Assembly (NCBI RefSeq): GCF_036711975.1
Contig: NC_091966.1
Location: 25,489,501 to 25,553,500 of the forward strand
Source of the DNA: Onthophagus taurus
Taxonomy: Eukaryota; Arthropoda; Insecta; Coleoptera; Scarabaeidae
DNA length: 64,000 nt
Direction: 5' to 3'
Shown here: positions 11,697 through 25,131 of the stretch, piece after piece
How positions within the stretch are numbered: position 1 is the first letter of the stretch
How the letters are laid out: every line of letters begins with the position of its first letter
Notes under the pieces: generated by a model
What the model was told of the DNA's origin: nothing
Database searches by the model: none
Seen by the model: only the letters and a program-made list of their open reading frames with translations
Made by a program: the position numbers and the translations under genes

Positions 11697-14600
11697 ATGG
11701 GCAACATAACGTGTTGTAATGACTTGAAGCGTTCAAACAAATCCTTCCCACCTAAATCAGATCCGTCAAGTAATGGTGAGTTGATTTTATCTCTAATATG
11801 TTACAAAGAAAGTGTAATAACTTATATTTATAGGTGATGTACCTCGATATATTCCTGATTTATCCGCTCGGAGACCGGATTTTATCCGTCCGAGACCGTA
11901 TCAACACGACGTCCCCGGCCCCGGACCCAGAAGAATTGTGGTTGCATTGTACAATTATACAGCCAGAGATGCCACGGATGTTTCATTTCGAAAAGGCGAT
12001 CGTATGGAAATTTTAAATGCCACAGAAGGCGATTGGTTTACCGTTAGACACATTGATACAAGAAGGGAAGGTTTAATTCCTGGTAATTTTGTTGCCGATG
12101 AAGAAACTATACAAAGTGAAGAGTAAGTAAAATTGTTTTTTGAAACAATTAAAATTTCATTCTGTTGAAATAATTAAAAGTATCAGATTATATTTAAATG
12201 TACCTGTAAAAAATAATAGTGTTTCTCATAAAGTGTTTTTCATAAAGTGTTTTGTCGTAAACAAAAACACGTATTTAAAGTTTTTTTTTTATTATAAATT
12301 GTGATCACAAAACAATCGAAGTGATTCAATAATTAAAGATCTAAAAAAAAGTCTCCAAAAAAATCTCTTTTTTTCAATTTGCACTTCAGTATTGAGCATA
12401 TTATTATTAATTAAGTGCCATTTCATTAGTCATTATTTTGGAATGAGTTTTATACCGTTAGCTTTAATGATATACCTCTGTGTGGTTTATTAAAGAATTT
12501 CTACCAGTTAATTTCGAGACACAAAGTGGCTAAATCCAAGTACTAGTTTGACTGCTTCGCCTGTCGCATGAGATCTTCATTTGGTACAAAATCAAACCAT
12601 TTTATTCGTAATATCTTTGTAAACCATTGGTTTATGAATACTTGTATCTTATTTTGGGTCATAAGATAGATTTTATGTTGGTGTTTAATATGCTAAACTT
12701 GGTTTTCCTGGTTAGTTGGAAGGAGTTCCATATGTTCTTAAACATTTCTTGGCTTTCTTTATTCTTTCCGCCACTCTCACCTCTGTTCTTCCGTCTTTTT
12801 TTACCATACTGCCCAGGTAGCAGAACTCTGCGACAGTCTTTATGTTCTCGCTGTATATTGTAAGTGGTTGTGCGTTGTCTGTGTTGATGCGCATTGCTGA
12901 TGTTTTCTTTGTTCTATGCTTTACTCTTGTTTTTGGTACTAAACTTACTCCTATGCAGTACCTTGCTTTTTGCGTCATGATACAGTGACATTATAATGTT
13001 GTTGATCTTCATGAGGTTCCTATCTTTTTCAAAATTATCCATACTGCAGTATGGTTCAGTGATTGCAAGGATCTTCATTACTGTGATTTTCCGATTATGA
13101 TTCGGAGTGTATTCATGTGATCAACATACGACTTGTTGGGGCGAAAACCTACTTGTTCTCTTCGTAGCTTTGGCTCTCTGACTTCCTCCAACCTACTTCT
13201 TGTTATTTCGGTGGTCTAGTCCTAGCTTGATATCGTAACCAAGGTAGACGTAGTGTCTACAACTTCTATTATATTATTTGCGATCGAAAATTGAGGAGCA
13301 TCTGAACTCAAGAAATTTGTCTTTTGAAGGTTCATCCTTAGACCCATCCTAGTCCAGTATATCCTTCAATCCTCTGGATCGCTGCTTATCAGTACGATGT
13401 CGTCTGCGAATCTCAGATGATTTAGGTAGGAGCCGTCGATATTGCTACCCTTCTTCTCGAAAGGTAGTTTCTTTTTTGTTCTTCATCCTCTTTAAAACAG
13501 CTCCCAGTTTATCACTCTTAATCTCTGGTATCTCCTCTGAGGCCACCTGTTCTGTCTCTTATCGTTTACTATATTGTCCGGCTTTGGAACCACTGAGCTA
13601 TATAATTTCCGGTAAAAGTTCTCAACGATTTTCACTATATCCGCTTTTTGTGACGATTTCTCTCTACTCGTTGTCATCTTGGGGATTTGTGTTTTTCCTA
13701 TTGTGCCTTAATTTGGTACGGGTGCATACTCTTCATTGCATTTTAAAGATTATTGGTGATTTTCGCAGATGGTTCGTCGAGGTCCATGCGACGCAGGGCT
13801 TCCGGTGATGGATGATGACATCATCATCTAGATGGAGTCGTGATATTCGCATTGCCTTTTCTCTAGTTTTGCCAAAGTTATCAAATCGATTGAGAACATT
13901 AATATCCGTGCAAATTTCATTTTCTGGCATTTTATGGTTTTTGAGAAAAAAAATTTAAACCAAAATTTTCTGCCATTTTTGGAGGGGTGTAGCTCCTTAG
14001 GGGAACCGAAGTCGCCCATGGTTCATATATTAAAGTACCCTTAAAATTCACAAAAGAATCACCCCTTGAAGTTTGTTGCAGTCCTTCAGATACAGGGCTT
14101 CAAGAGCAGCCGTCGGACAAGATCTCATTACACCCGTTATATTAAGACTTGCTACGTAGGCTCAATGACCCGTTCGTGGTTTGAGACCCCAGTTTTTTCC
14201 GAGGAACCTGCGACGGATCTGGTGCTTTCTGCATTAGTTGAGTTAAGATTCTGTCATATTTACCTCGGATTGTGATTACCAGGTCATCAGCGTAGCCCTG
14301 AATCATGAATCCATTTTTTGTTAAGATGTTCATCGAGTCATCAACTACCAGCCACCATAGGAGAGGTGAGAGTACTCCCCCTTGGGGACATCCTCTTAGC
14401 GGCTTAATAGTCAACGACTCGCCTCCCAGAGTGGCTGTGATCTGCCGACTTTTCAACATGGCTAAGCTCCACTCGATTATCGACGGATATATATCTTTTA
14501 CGTTTAGAACATTCTCTATGGATTCGTAGGAAGTGTTATCAAAAGCACCCTCTATGCTATGAAAGCACATAGGGCTATCTCTTTGGTTGCAATTGTCTCC

Positions 14601-17600
14601 TCTACAGTGCTAGTCATAGCACTGGAGAGCAAAGCATGGAGAGCAGTAATTGTTGATTTTGCTTTCTGGTAAGCATGTTGACTCGGATGGAGTGGATTAG
14701 TGGCAAGCACTCCATTCCTAAGGTATTGATTAATTATCTTTTCCATCCCTTTGAGGAGAAATGAAGTTAGGCTAATTGGTCTGTATGCCTTGGGATCGGC
14801 GTTTGAACGCCTACCACCTTTAGGTATGAAGACCATCTTTATTTTCCTCCATAGTGTACGTATATAGCTAAAGCTGCAGCTCCCTATATACAGGGTGAGT
14901 TTTCTTCCATGTTAAGTATAGAGATCTTGAAAACTAGTGGAGACGATTAAATAGGGAAAGAATTCCAGTTTCATGACCTCAATTTAATGAGCTTTTTGTT
15001 TTTTGAATAAAATGCATGACTAACTAAATATCTCGAAAAAACCTTTTTCTTGTTATATCGTTAGATACCTATGGCTCCGCTATTATTGATTTTAGGAAAA
15101 ATGTGTAAAGAAAAAATTTGTAGGGTATTACAGGTTTAATAAAGCAGTCTAACTGATTTTTTTATTTAAGCAATAATTTTTAAGTTATGACACAAACTTG
15201 TAATTTTTCTAATGGAAACCATAGTTGGCCATGACTTAAAAAAAAAGGCCTTTTCTCAACGATTCTAATGATATAACACTTGACATATTTTTATTATATG
15301 CATATATAATATATCATATTTTCACTGTAATAATAGTGAAAACCGCATCTCGATATCTCCATCCAGTCTCGAACTATAGAAGAAAATGTTAAAAATTCGT
15401 ATATCTTAATCGGATCAAGTTACCTTAGGAAACAAATAAGAGAGCACAAAAATTTTATTATCTAGACCCTTCCTTCACACTTTATCCAAGCTTAGAACTG
15501 CTTCAAAACTACTTTTGAGGTGTGTTTAAAAGCTAACGGATCAATGAAACATCAATAATGATAATAAAACAAAATAAACCAAAACACTTAGAATAACTTA
15601 AATTTTTGGCAAAAATAGCTCACTAATGTGCGGAATGCCTTCCATAAACCTCGATGCATTTATTTAATCTAGTTTCGACGAAAAAAAGCTTAAAAGCTTA
15701 AGTCTCGGCCCTGGACACGTTTCTACTGGTATTTAGAGTTTTGTCATATTTTCCCTGGTTATTGGTTTTTCTTGAAAAGTCAGGTCGTTTAGTCTACGCA
15801 ATAGATAAAGGGGTGAAAGCAATGTGGGTTTTGCTCGAACCAAGAATGCATATTATGCAAGTTTACACCAGCTTGTGGACAGATGCTTCATGCATCCATA
15901 ACATTTGTGATAAAAGGCTTGGATTTGTCCAAATCATATTTAAAAGTCAATGATAATAGTTCAGTCTGTTATCATACTCGGTATCTGTTAAGGCCTGATG
16001 TAAAACAACGTGGTGGAGATATTATTCTCTTGAGGAATCTTGTGGACAATTGTTTTCGGAGTTCCCAGATTATGTGTGAACTCCATACATTGCGCACCAA
16101 TGTGATTTACGAATTCATAGAGATGTCTGAATGGGCTACACGTTGCCAGTTTTCCGTAATCGCTAAATCAATCTTAAAAACACTTCTAGAGAAAAATGTC
16201 TTTCTTTGTCGTAATTGCATTGCACATTTTTACCAGTTGCATCGTATTCAAAACATTGCAAATAAATCATCATACGCTTCTGCGTTGGTAAATGAAATGT
16301 TTACAGTTACCATGGTTATGTGATTTGTTTTTCTCGATGAGGTAACTGGATCCGATTGATGGCACTCGAGTTTTTAACATTTTCTTCTATAACTCGAGAA
16401 CGGGTGGCGATATCGAGATGCGGTTTTAACTAAAATTTTGCAAATTTTAAGGTGACTAAGAATCTGTGAAGTAAATAGTATCGTTCCATTTAACTTTTCT
16501 TCAAAAATCACAAAAATATGTAATCGCTGCAGATAACGCCCTCTATCTTATTTGTTTTAAAGCAAACGGTCTTATTGAAAATATCTTTAAAAAAAGCATA
16601 AAATGTTCTTTCAAACAACACCAAAAATATTCAAATCGATTGAATGGTCCAGGAGATATTAAAATGTAAACATATGAAAACGCATTGGCCTCCCCCTCCC
16701 TTATTATGACAGATATGAGAAATATCGCAAAACAAAAGCGATGCGGTATTATCCAAGCTATTAAATGATGTCAAAATTATAGCTCATCGTCTAAGTTTCT
16801 GAGATAGCGGCAATTTTATGTTTCTCAATGGCAGTTACGCCCCCCTAGCGGTCGAATTACGAACTTCAAAATAATTTCCAAGCTATTTCTCTTGGTCACT
16901 TTGCTTATAAAGATTTTTTTCCCAAACCTCTAGGCCTTACCGTTGTCGAGATACAGCCGCTCCGTACGCTTAACGGGATACTCTGTATATGGGTTATTAT
17001 TACTGGGAGCAGGTCTTCTATGCCTTTTTCAGAAAAATAGGCAGAATTCCATTCCCTCCAGGCGATTTTAGCGGCTTAAAATTATAAATAGTAAACCTTA
17101 CTCTGTTGGGTGTAAAGATATTCCCAGCTATGCTGCGAACCCTACCGGATGGACGGGTTATATCCATTACTTCCGGGTCGGCATCCACATGGGGGCAGAC
17201 TTTTGAGGAAGGAAAGTGCGTACTCAGTACACTCCAGCGATTCCTTAGCATCTTCAGTGTTTTTTCCGTCTTGTTTGCATAGGTGGCCTAGATCAGTGTT
17301 ATGGTGTTTCGCGAAGATCTTATGCAGCCGAGCTGTAGGCGTATTGTTTATGCCTTCACAGAAGCTACACCAGTTTTGTCTTTTGATTTTACGGATAGCC
17401 AAGTTATACTCCGTTAGGGCTTTCCTGTAGAGGTCCCATGTTTGGTCGAGTTTGGAATGCTTGATTTTATTACATAATCTTCTAACCATGACTCGCTGTT
17501 GCTCAAGGTCCTTATTCCACCAAGGCATATTGAATTGTGCTTTCTTGTGTTTTATTGGACAGCTTGATTCATATGCATTATGTATAATCTCTTTTATCTA

Positions 17601-20389
17601 TAAGTACGTGGTCTATTTAGTTCTTGATGACTGAGTGTGGTGATATTCATTTGCCTTGTGTATGTTTCTATGCGGGAAAAAGGTTAAGCTTATTATCGTT
17701 CGCAAGGTTAATTCGTATGTTCTTTCTAGTTGTTGGTAGAAATCCTCTTTTGTGCTTACCTCTTTATCTTCAGTGAGGTTATAAACATTTATTATTGATA
17801 CATTGAAAAAACGCGTTTTTACTCTTATTTTACATATTCGTTCATTAACTACTTGAAAGTCGATACTTATCTTTAGATTATACTAGCTCTAAATCTATGT
17901 TATGATTTATCATTTCCAACAAGAAACAATGGCAGCATGTTGCTGCCAACCTTTTTTTATTATTTTAGACTTTGCTCTATTAAGTTAGTGCATAGTATAC
18001 TGGGTGTCTCACGTAACTAGTTCGTTAGAACTTTTTTAGGTTCCAGTATTCATACAGTTTTGAAATTTTGGTAGTATGGGTTGTTCAGTCGGAACTTTCG
18101 ATCTAAAATATTTTCAAGATGGCTGCCACTTCCGGTCTACCGGAAACAGACCATAACTTCGTTATTTTAAAGGGAATGCTATAGTTTTTATTGCACCTTT
18201 TAATTGTACGTAAAAAAATATGTTGACTTTCATAAAAGTTATTGGTACCTAGCGTTTTTCGTTTTCGAGTTATTTTGATTTTAAAGTTTTTTTGGAAAAT
18301 TTCACCATGCTCTTTAAAACCTTATATCCCAGCCAACGTTCATTTAAAAAAGCTCTAAATTGGCACGATTACACTTCAGATGCTCTCAAATAAATTGTCA
18401 TATATTGTATCAGAGTATCTTAAACAGGATGGTCAAAAATTTAATTACCGTTTCTCCATATTCAATGGGGAGAAAGTCGAAAATTTTAAATGGAACGCCC
18501 CATATTTTATTAGCCTACACGAAAGGGAATTTAATTCTCTACAATTTATCTATAAACATTCCTATATTTATTTATTGTAGTTTCTCTCATATTCGTAAAT
18601 TTATCAAAACATGCAGAAAATGCAGGAAACCGTTTGTATTTTTATTAGAAGGCCATGACATTTTGACAGTTTTTTGTTTAATTTATTTCTATTATTATTT
18701 GTACTATTAACTACGATTGATAATCTTTTAGTTTACTAGCTTTTACTTACCAAAAATAACAAACAGAATCAAATAAATGAAACTATTAGAACAAAAAGTT
18801 AATGACAAAAATTAGATTTGAATAAAAACATAAATTTGAAGTGGCGGCCATCTTGAAAATATTTTGGATCGAAAGTTCCGAATGAACAACCCATGCTACC
18901 AAAATTTCAAATCTCTACGAATAGTGGAACCTGAAAAAGTTCTAACGAACCAGTTACGTGAGACACCCTGTATTAAGCTGTATTAATCAAATTAAAAAGT
19001 GTCTGAACTTGTAATAACATTATAGTAGAAAATTGAATTATCTTTTTAAAATACATAATAAATAACTAAGCTTAAATAAACTCGAACAACATCAAAACCA
19101 AGAATGTTATAAATATGTTGTTACATAATTCCTTAAGAATTGATTTCAACCATTATAATAAAATATAGAATATGTTAATCACATGATTTAATGACATAAA
19201 ATTTTTTGTCCACAGCTGGTTTTTTGAAAACGTCTCTAGAAAGGAAGCTGAAAAATTATTGCTTGGTAACAACAATTCAAGAGGAACATTTTTAGTACGT
19301 CCCTCAGAGCACAATCCCGACGGTTACTCTTTATCCGTCAAAGATTGGGAAGAACATCGTGGGTATCATGTAAAACATTACAAAATAAAATCGTTAGATA
19401 ATGGTGGTTATTACATTTCAACAAATAAAACGTTCCGCACTCTAAGCGACTTAGTTGATGCGTATTCTCGTAACGCTTATGGTTTATGCCACGTTTTATC
19501 TAGCGCTTGTCCGAAACCGCAACCACAAATTTGGGACTTTGGTCCATCTTATGTAGACAGTTGGGAAATTCCTCGTGATGAAATTCAATTAATACGTCGT
19601 TTAGGAAGAGGTAATTTTGGAGAAGTTTATTATGGTAAATGGAAGAATACGATTGAAGTTGCTGTAAAAACCTTACGTGAAGGTTCAATGTCAACGCAAG
19701 CGTTTTTAGAAGAAGCGGCAATTATGAAAAAGTTTCGACATAAAAGATTGGTGGCTTTATACGCGGTTTGTAGTAAAGAAGAACCAATTTATATTGTTCA
19801 AGAATACATGTCTAAAGGAAGTTTATTAGATTTTCTACGAAAAGAAACGAAAAAATTAGAATTTGAAGAATTGGTAGATATCGCTTTTCAAGTAGCTTCT
19901 GGAATGGAATACTTAGAATCTCGACAACTTATCCATCGTGATCTTGCCGCTAGAAACGTATTAATCGGTGAAAATAACGTAGCAAAAATCTGCGATTTTG
20001 GTTTAGCTCGTGTTATCGAAGACAATGAATATTGTCCAAAACAAGGATCTAGATTTCCCGTTAAATGGACCGCACCGGAAGCAATCATGTTCGGCAAATT
20101 TTCAATTAAATCGGACGTTTGGTCGTACGGAATTTTATTAATGGAATTATTTACGTATGGACAAATCCCATATCCAGGTATGAATGGAAGGGAGGTTATG
20201 GATCAGGTCCAAAGAGGTTATCGTATGCCGAAACCAACTAATCATTATGTACCTGACGACATTTATAGGATAATGTTGAATTGTTGGGACGGTAATCCTG
20301 AAAATAGACCAACGTTCGAGTTCCTTACCCATTACTTTGAAGGATTTAGTGTTACTTCAGAGATTCCTTATCGAGAAGTTCTTGATTAA
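11697..20389 (+). CDS. Src64B: Src64B-type non-receptor tyrosine kinase
   Basis: Src-family kinase acting in membrane-proximal phosphotyrosine signalling (ring canals, adhesion and cytoskeleton in flies). Coding exons: 11697-11775, 11834-12122, 19216-20389, all with GT..AG borders, giving 513 aa (fly Src64B is about 550). Residues: MGNITCC start with myristoylatable Gly2 and Cys6/7 for palmitoylation; SH3 about 60-118 (ALYNYTA); SH2 about 124-215 with FLVRPS (Arg151); kinase about 245-500 with GRGNFGEV, Lys274, HRDLAARN (Asp365), DFG (383-385), activation-loop Tyr395; tail Tyr508 in IPYREV, matching the inhibitory site. The catalytic part resembles Src64B more than Src42A. A likely 5' UTR splice acceptor (TTTTTTATAG) precedes the start at about 11644; the first noncoding exon was not located. 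Intron 2 (7.1 kb) is packed with transposons. Identity very secure. Confidence 0.96.
12700..13690 (-). pseudogene. RTE-like non-LTR reverse transcriptase remnants
   Basis: Minus-strand pieces in Src64B intron 2. Near 13677-13600 KADIVKIVENFYRKLYSS is a pre-RT segment. Near 13450-13310 come YLNHLRFADDIVLIS (the catalytic xADD box) and MGLRMNLQKT. Near 12900-12800 is FCYLGSMV, the post-RT motif. Several stops and frame changes interrupt the reading. The last piece may come from a second copy. The element runs opposite to the host gene and is inactive. Confidence 0.65.
14142..17528 (-). pseudogene. Jockey-like LINE remnant, split by a DNA element
   Basis: The minus-strand segment 17528-17018 carries the pre-RT region (PWWNKDLEQQR, KIKRQNWCSFCEGIN, FKPLKSPGGNGILP). 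The RT core follows at 14886-14142: KAYRPISLTSFLLKGMEKII, RGCPQGGVLSPLLW and the catalytic YADD box in QGYADDLVITI. The two halves are separated by the TA-flanked insertion at 14891-16985. Stops and frameshifts are present in both halves, so it is inactive. It lies antisense in Src64B intron 2. Confidence 0.75.
14891..16985. mobile_element. TA-flanked DNA element inserted in a LINE, about 2.1 kb
   Basis: CAGGGTGAGTT begins at 14891 after TATA and the right end reads GGGATACTCTG at 16985 followed by TATA, so a TA duplication is plausible. Internal inverted repeats (about 15340-15425 against 16350-16430: AAAACCGCATCTCGATATC, AGAAGAAAATGTTAAAAA) show a symmetrical interior. A 146-codon open frame at 15883-16323 (+) has no recognisable motif and is not called as a gene. 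The terminal repeats are weakly matched, so the exact borders are uncertain. Confidence 0.55.
18000..18970. mobile_element. Inverted-repeat TA-flanked MITE, 971 bp
   Basis: The left end CTGGGTGTCTCACGTAACTA (18000) and the right end ending GTGAGACACCCTG (18970) are inverted repeats extending roughly 150 bp each. TA flanks both sides (17998-17999, 18971-18972). There is no transposase. A second, one-ended copy in the reverse orientation lies at about 59432-60606, so this is a repeated family. It sits in Src64B intron 2. Confidence 0.8.
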
Positions 20390-22240
20390 AAAAAAAAAAG
20401 ATATGGTAAATATTGAAATGGAAAAGGTTTTAAATAATATTCCTAATGCAAGAATACTGCCAAATTTTGAGCATAAATATGTTCAATAAAATAGAACCTC
20501 TAGTTACAGAGATTAGAGCGGGGTCATTAATTTGCTTCTGGCCAGATTTATATTGATACTCATTATAAAACGTGAAATAATGATAATGTTATGAACAAAG
20601 TGTCAAATTTTACAACGCCCAACTTTATAAATTTTGTAGTTTTTTATATATTAGATTTTTATGATCAAATTGCACTAAAATCAGGGATATGTTCTTGAAA
20701 CTAACATATAATGTAGTAGCATGATGTAACAAGTTTAATACTTATTGTCCACTTAACCTTTTCAGCCCTGGATTTTTAAATTTCAAAATATCTTTTTTTT
20801 ATTAATTGATTATTTTATTGATTTTCAAGAACTCCAAAATCAAATTTGAACTGATTTGCTTCATAGGTATATGAATTAATCAGTTGTGATAAATACCACC
20901 AGTTGGTTATTAGTGATAAAAAATTACAAATAATGAAAACTTACATTTATTCAATTAAAACAATAATTTTTTTTATACATAAACATATTAATTTTATTTT
21001 TACTTGGCCCTTTTCGCATTGAACCTGTGAGAGCGCCCATCACATGTCCCAAGCTTAGGGCGTAGGGTTCGCAAAAAACCGGAATATTTCAAAAACCGGT
21101 TTTTCGGTTAATTAATAATGGCTAACCGGTTAACCGCTTAACCAAACAACTTGCATAAAGTACAAAAAAGTGTTTATAGAAGGATGTTAAAGTAATTATC
21201 ATATTAAAACTATACAAGCAGATATTATGTGTATTGAAGATATAAAATATACAAAAGTTAAGGCATATTTTTCAAAAAAAACAATTAAATTATAATTTAT
21301 AAACTTGATGTTTTTATAAAATAATATTTTAAGAAAACTAACGCGTCTATTACGTCAAATTTCATTTTTGACCTTAATTTTGTTCAAAAGTTATTCGCAA
21401 CGGAAAAAAACTCTTTCACTTTCAACAAATGTCGGTTGTACAGAGTGTCCAAATTTCGATGGGTTTGCAGGGTATCTCAGTTATTCGGCTTTCGCGAACC
21501 TGAGCTACTTTTTTTGTAAAACTTCCAATAGCGCAAACCAAATTTTCATAGCCCTCTTCGTTTTTGATATACAGGGAGTGTTTCAAAATTTACGATTTTC
21601 AGACACCTCCTGTATCTCGGCAATCCGAACACTATACAGTGTTCAATGTAAATTATTTCGTGTTCACACCACTGACAGTTCCCCTTACCGAATGTTCGCA
21701 CCATCACAAGTGTACTGTACTATCATTTTCTCATCGTCTGTAACAAATGAATCGTTATTACTACGTCTACTTTTCTTTAGCATATTTTTAGACTTCAGGG
21801 GCATTTTTTAAGTGTTTTGAAGAGAATGGTTCCTGCTACGAAAACACCTTTTTGTAATAGTTTTTGCAGTAATAATAGTGATGTAACATAATAATCACAA
21901 AATGATGTGTCCTTCATGCTCTAGATTTCTACTTGTTAGATGAATTACCAGCCAATTGGTAGCTGAATATACAATCGAAGGATATGTGATAGCAGAAGCA
22001 CCATAAAACATGAACACTTTTACTCCCCACGGATTTGGCTTTCCTTTTAGATACTTCGTACGAATTCAAATCGATTATGTGGTAATCGAACATCATCTAC
22101 AAATTGTATTCTAGTGGTACTCTCTTGAATTATTTGTTTTGATATTTTTTCCGCTTATATGAATTAAATACATGTTTGTTTTTTTTTGCCATGTCAAAAA
22201 AATATTTCGCAAAACACATCACAGAAGTTAGACGTTCAAA
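20390..22240. other. Probable Src64B 3' UTR, then transposon scraps
   Basis: The stop codon is followed by an A tract and AT-rich sequence with an AATAAA at 20486, a candidate proximal polyadenylation signal. At about 21062-21150 TAGGGTTCGCAAAAAACCGG and repeated AACCGG motifs resemble a hAT terminus. At about 21434-21620 lies a one-ended fragment of the element found complete at 35339-35810 (GTGTCCAAATTTCGA, GGGTTTGCAGGGTATCTCAG). No gene is seen. Confidence 0.5.
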
Positions 22241-22811
22241 CATATTTTAATCATTATACTCAGTTGAAGTAAATACAATGTTCGGTGACACAAATTGATT
22301 TCGCTTCCAAGTCATTTTTTCCTCAATTTCGGTTTCTTTAACATTTTCTTGTGCATTTTCAGTTTCATTTTCTACATCCGAATCTGGTAACGCAGATATT
22401 GTAGCATTTATATCTTGTGAGGTTGCTTTTTTTGCCAAAGTCTTTATATTTGCATAAAAGGACATTCTCACCTAAGAAAGTAAAAAAAAAAAACTAAATA
22501 TGTTTATTATCAAATTTTGCGCATACACTTTGTGGTGGCAATGGCGTTAACAACCTTTTTTTGAAAAGTTTTCTTTTCACCAGACCGGGTCAGAAAAAAA
22601 TTATAAAAAGCGAACATCCACCATACCTTCAGATGAAAATTAAAAGGAGAAACCGGGTTTGTTTGTCCTTTTAATCCCCATTACGTGTCTCGTTCTTCTT
22701 ATTTTCTAAAATATGGTTTCGTTCAGTTTATTAATTAATATCGGGTTGTACTCGAAAGGAAGGTTTGACCTGACCTGTTTTGAAAACGAGTCATCAAGGT
22801 TTGTAAACATA

Positions 22812-23620
22812 CAGGAAGTCCCAAAAGTCATCGTACACCAGCAGTTTTTGTATAATTACTAAAAAAATTTTTAAATAGTTATAATTATTCATTTAAACAG
22901 ATTTATAAGTAAAAAACTCTTAACCGCAAGAAAATAGCAAAATAAATGCATAATTCTTCTAAATAGTTCCACTGCAACCTCAATTGTCAAGTTCCAAATG
23001 TTGCAAAGAACGATGAAATCTGCGTAGATTAGTTCTTCGCAGGTTCTCCATTCGCTTTTAGTACAGCTTTCAATCTGCTCAGAATTGATTGCACAAGCTT
23101 TTCAGTATAAGAAATCAGAATTTTTCCCCATTTTCCTTGCAATGCAACTTTTAACGATTCCTTACTACCAATGTTGTGTTTTCTAATTGCTTTTTCTAAA
23201 CAGTCCCACGCGTGTTCTATGGGGTTGATATCTGGTGACTGTGATGGAGAATGTAGCTGCTTATTTACATTATATAAAAACCATTCGCGAACTACATGTG
23301 CTGTATGTTTTGGGTCTTGATCCTGTTGGAAGATCCAATTGTTTCCAAGGCCAAATTGTATAGCATTTTGCTTTAAATTGTTCATGATATCGATCAAAAC
23401 TAAACTCCCGACTCCTGAAGCAGCCATAGATCCCCACACCATAACAGATCCACCCACCGGCTTTCCCCCAAATTTTACCTCTACCATCACATCCAAAAAT
23501 GTTGTATTTTGACTCGTCTGTAAACATCACCCTTTTCCAAAAATCCATATTTTCTTTGTATATTTCTGGTAATTCAATACGTTTCAAGTAAAGCTTAAAA
23601 TATTTTGGAATAAATGCCAC
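22812..23620 (-). pseudogene. Tc1-like transposase remnant (DD34E type)
   Basis: Minus-strand translation gives WKRVMFTDESKYNIFG (first catalytic Asp), then in a shifted frame GGSVMVWGSMAASGVG, WIFQQDQDPKHTA (second Asp) and SPSQSPDINPIEHAWD (Glu). This is the full Tc1 catalytic order, ending with a stop at 23029. A terminal-repeat-like CAGGAAGTCCCAAAAGTCAT follows TA at about 22812. The N-terminal DNA-binding region and the other terminus are missing, and a frameshift falls near 23500. Dead copy. Confidence 0.8.
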
Positions 23621-25125
23621 TGGCAGGGCCGAAAAGGTTGATGGGTAAACAAAAGAATCCGTTTGTTGTTTCTATTTAATGATTTAACACTATTTATCAC
23701 TACGAACAAAAATTATAAATAAATCTGGCAAAAAATGAACAAACATTTTTACTAAAACTTTATTAATTATGTTTAAATAACGCAATCGATTCGAATTAGA
23801 ATATTGACTATCTTGCAGTAATTGTGATTTTCTTATAATTTTAAAATTTTTATATAAACTATTTATAATTATTTAATTTTAAATTATATTGTTAAAACTT
23901 GGCTATTTACCAAACCTAATAAGTGTTCCAAAAAACACTGAAGATTTAACTCCGCGATACAGAACTAACTCGATGAAAACGACACAACACTATTCAGATA
24001 TTAAAGAATTAATTATTATAATAATTAACTTACCGATTAGTTAAATCTAATAAAAGATCAAATTTAAAACCTATTTTTACAAATTTTAAAGATTCAGATA
24101 CATTATAAATAAAAAACTAGAGGTTTTATTTTATTGTACAAAACTTGTTACGAACAATTCCAATTTTTTATTATTACTACTTATAAATTTTTTAAACTTA
24201 ATTGATTAAAAAATAAAAAAAAGGCTCTCTTCTGAAGATAAATTTCGAACAAAAAAAAACTTGAAAGAGAAGACTGTACAATAACAAGGAATAGATGAAT
24301 TTATTAATCTTAATTAGTACTAATTGCCTTAGGGAATAAAAAAAATAACATTTAAAAATTAATAAGAATTTTTATTAAAAAAAATGAGTCATCGTCTCAG
24401 AAGAGGGAAGATAGAAAATACACTTAAAAAAAGAATGCTATTTTTAATAAATAAAAATTTCTAATCGCTTTTATAAAGCCAAAAACGCGCAGTATTTTCT
24501 ATAATAATTGATGAAAAACCCATTTTTTGTGTGTAAATAGTCGCCACGACCTTGGACCAATAGTTATTATGTATGTGTGTATCTTGTAGCCTTTTTCACT
24601 GATTGATCTCTCAAAGCCGTAAAAAAAATGAATACAAAAGAAATAGTATTCGCAAAGTATTCCACTTGTGTGTAAACTTATGATGTCATGTGTGATTTTT
24701 TTATTATCATTATCATTGTGTAGGTCCTAGTTTTAGGCAAACAACCTATTATTATATTACATTAACTTTATATTTGCGTATATATAGATTGAATATTGTG
24801 TATAGCTTTGTATTTTATACTTTTGACTACTATTAAATATTAAAAAAAAATACTGGACAAATACTTAATAATCCATACATGTATACAGCACATTTCTATA
24901 CCAGTGTTTTTTATTATTATGATTATCTTTTTGTTTTGCATTATTATTAGTCGAGTCATCTTATTGTCTCCAGACGACTGAATTTGAATAGTAATTTTAG
25001 TAAAAAAATAACGTATTGTGCATAAAGTGAGTAAAAATTTTAGAACGTAACGATTTTGGCAAAAGGTTTTATATGGTCTATTATGTATGTATTAATTAGT
25101 TTCTTTTTGTACATATTACACAGTA

Positions 25126-25131
25126 AATAAA
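25126..25131 (+). terminator. Candidate distal polyadenylation signal
   Basis: AATAAA in CAGTAAATAAAGTTGTG, followed by T-rich sequence, on the Src64B strand. It could end a long Src64B 3' UTR interrupted by the Tc1 remnant or a separate untranslated transcript. Transcript data are not available here. Confidence 0.25.

Noticed and set aside
15883-16323. 146-codon open frame inside the 14.9-17.0 kb element
   Set aside because: No motif or family recognised; it lies within an inverted-repeat element and is probably chance.
21368-21811. 147-codon open frame after Src64B
   Set aside because: It overlaps a MITE fragment that recurs at 35.3 kb in noncoding context; composition is unlike a protein.
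22247-22471. 74-codon acidic open frame on the minus strand, possible piggyBac N-terminus
   Set aside because: The acidic start and FVSPNIVFTSTEY suggest a transposase N-terminus, but no catalytic block follows.
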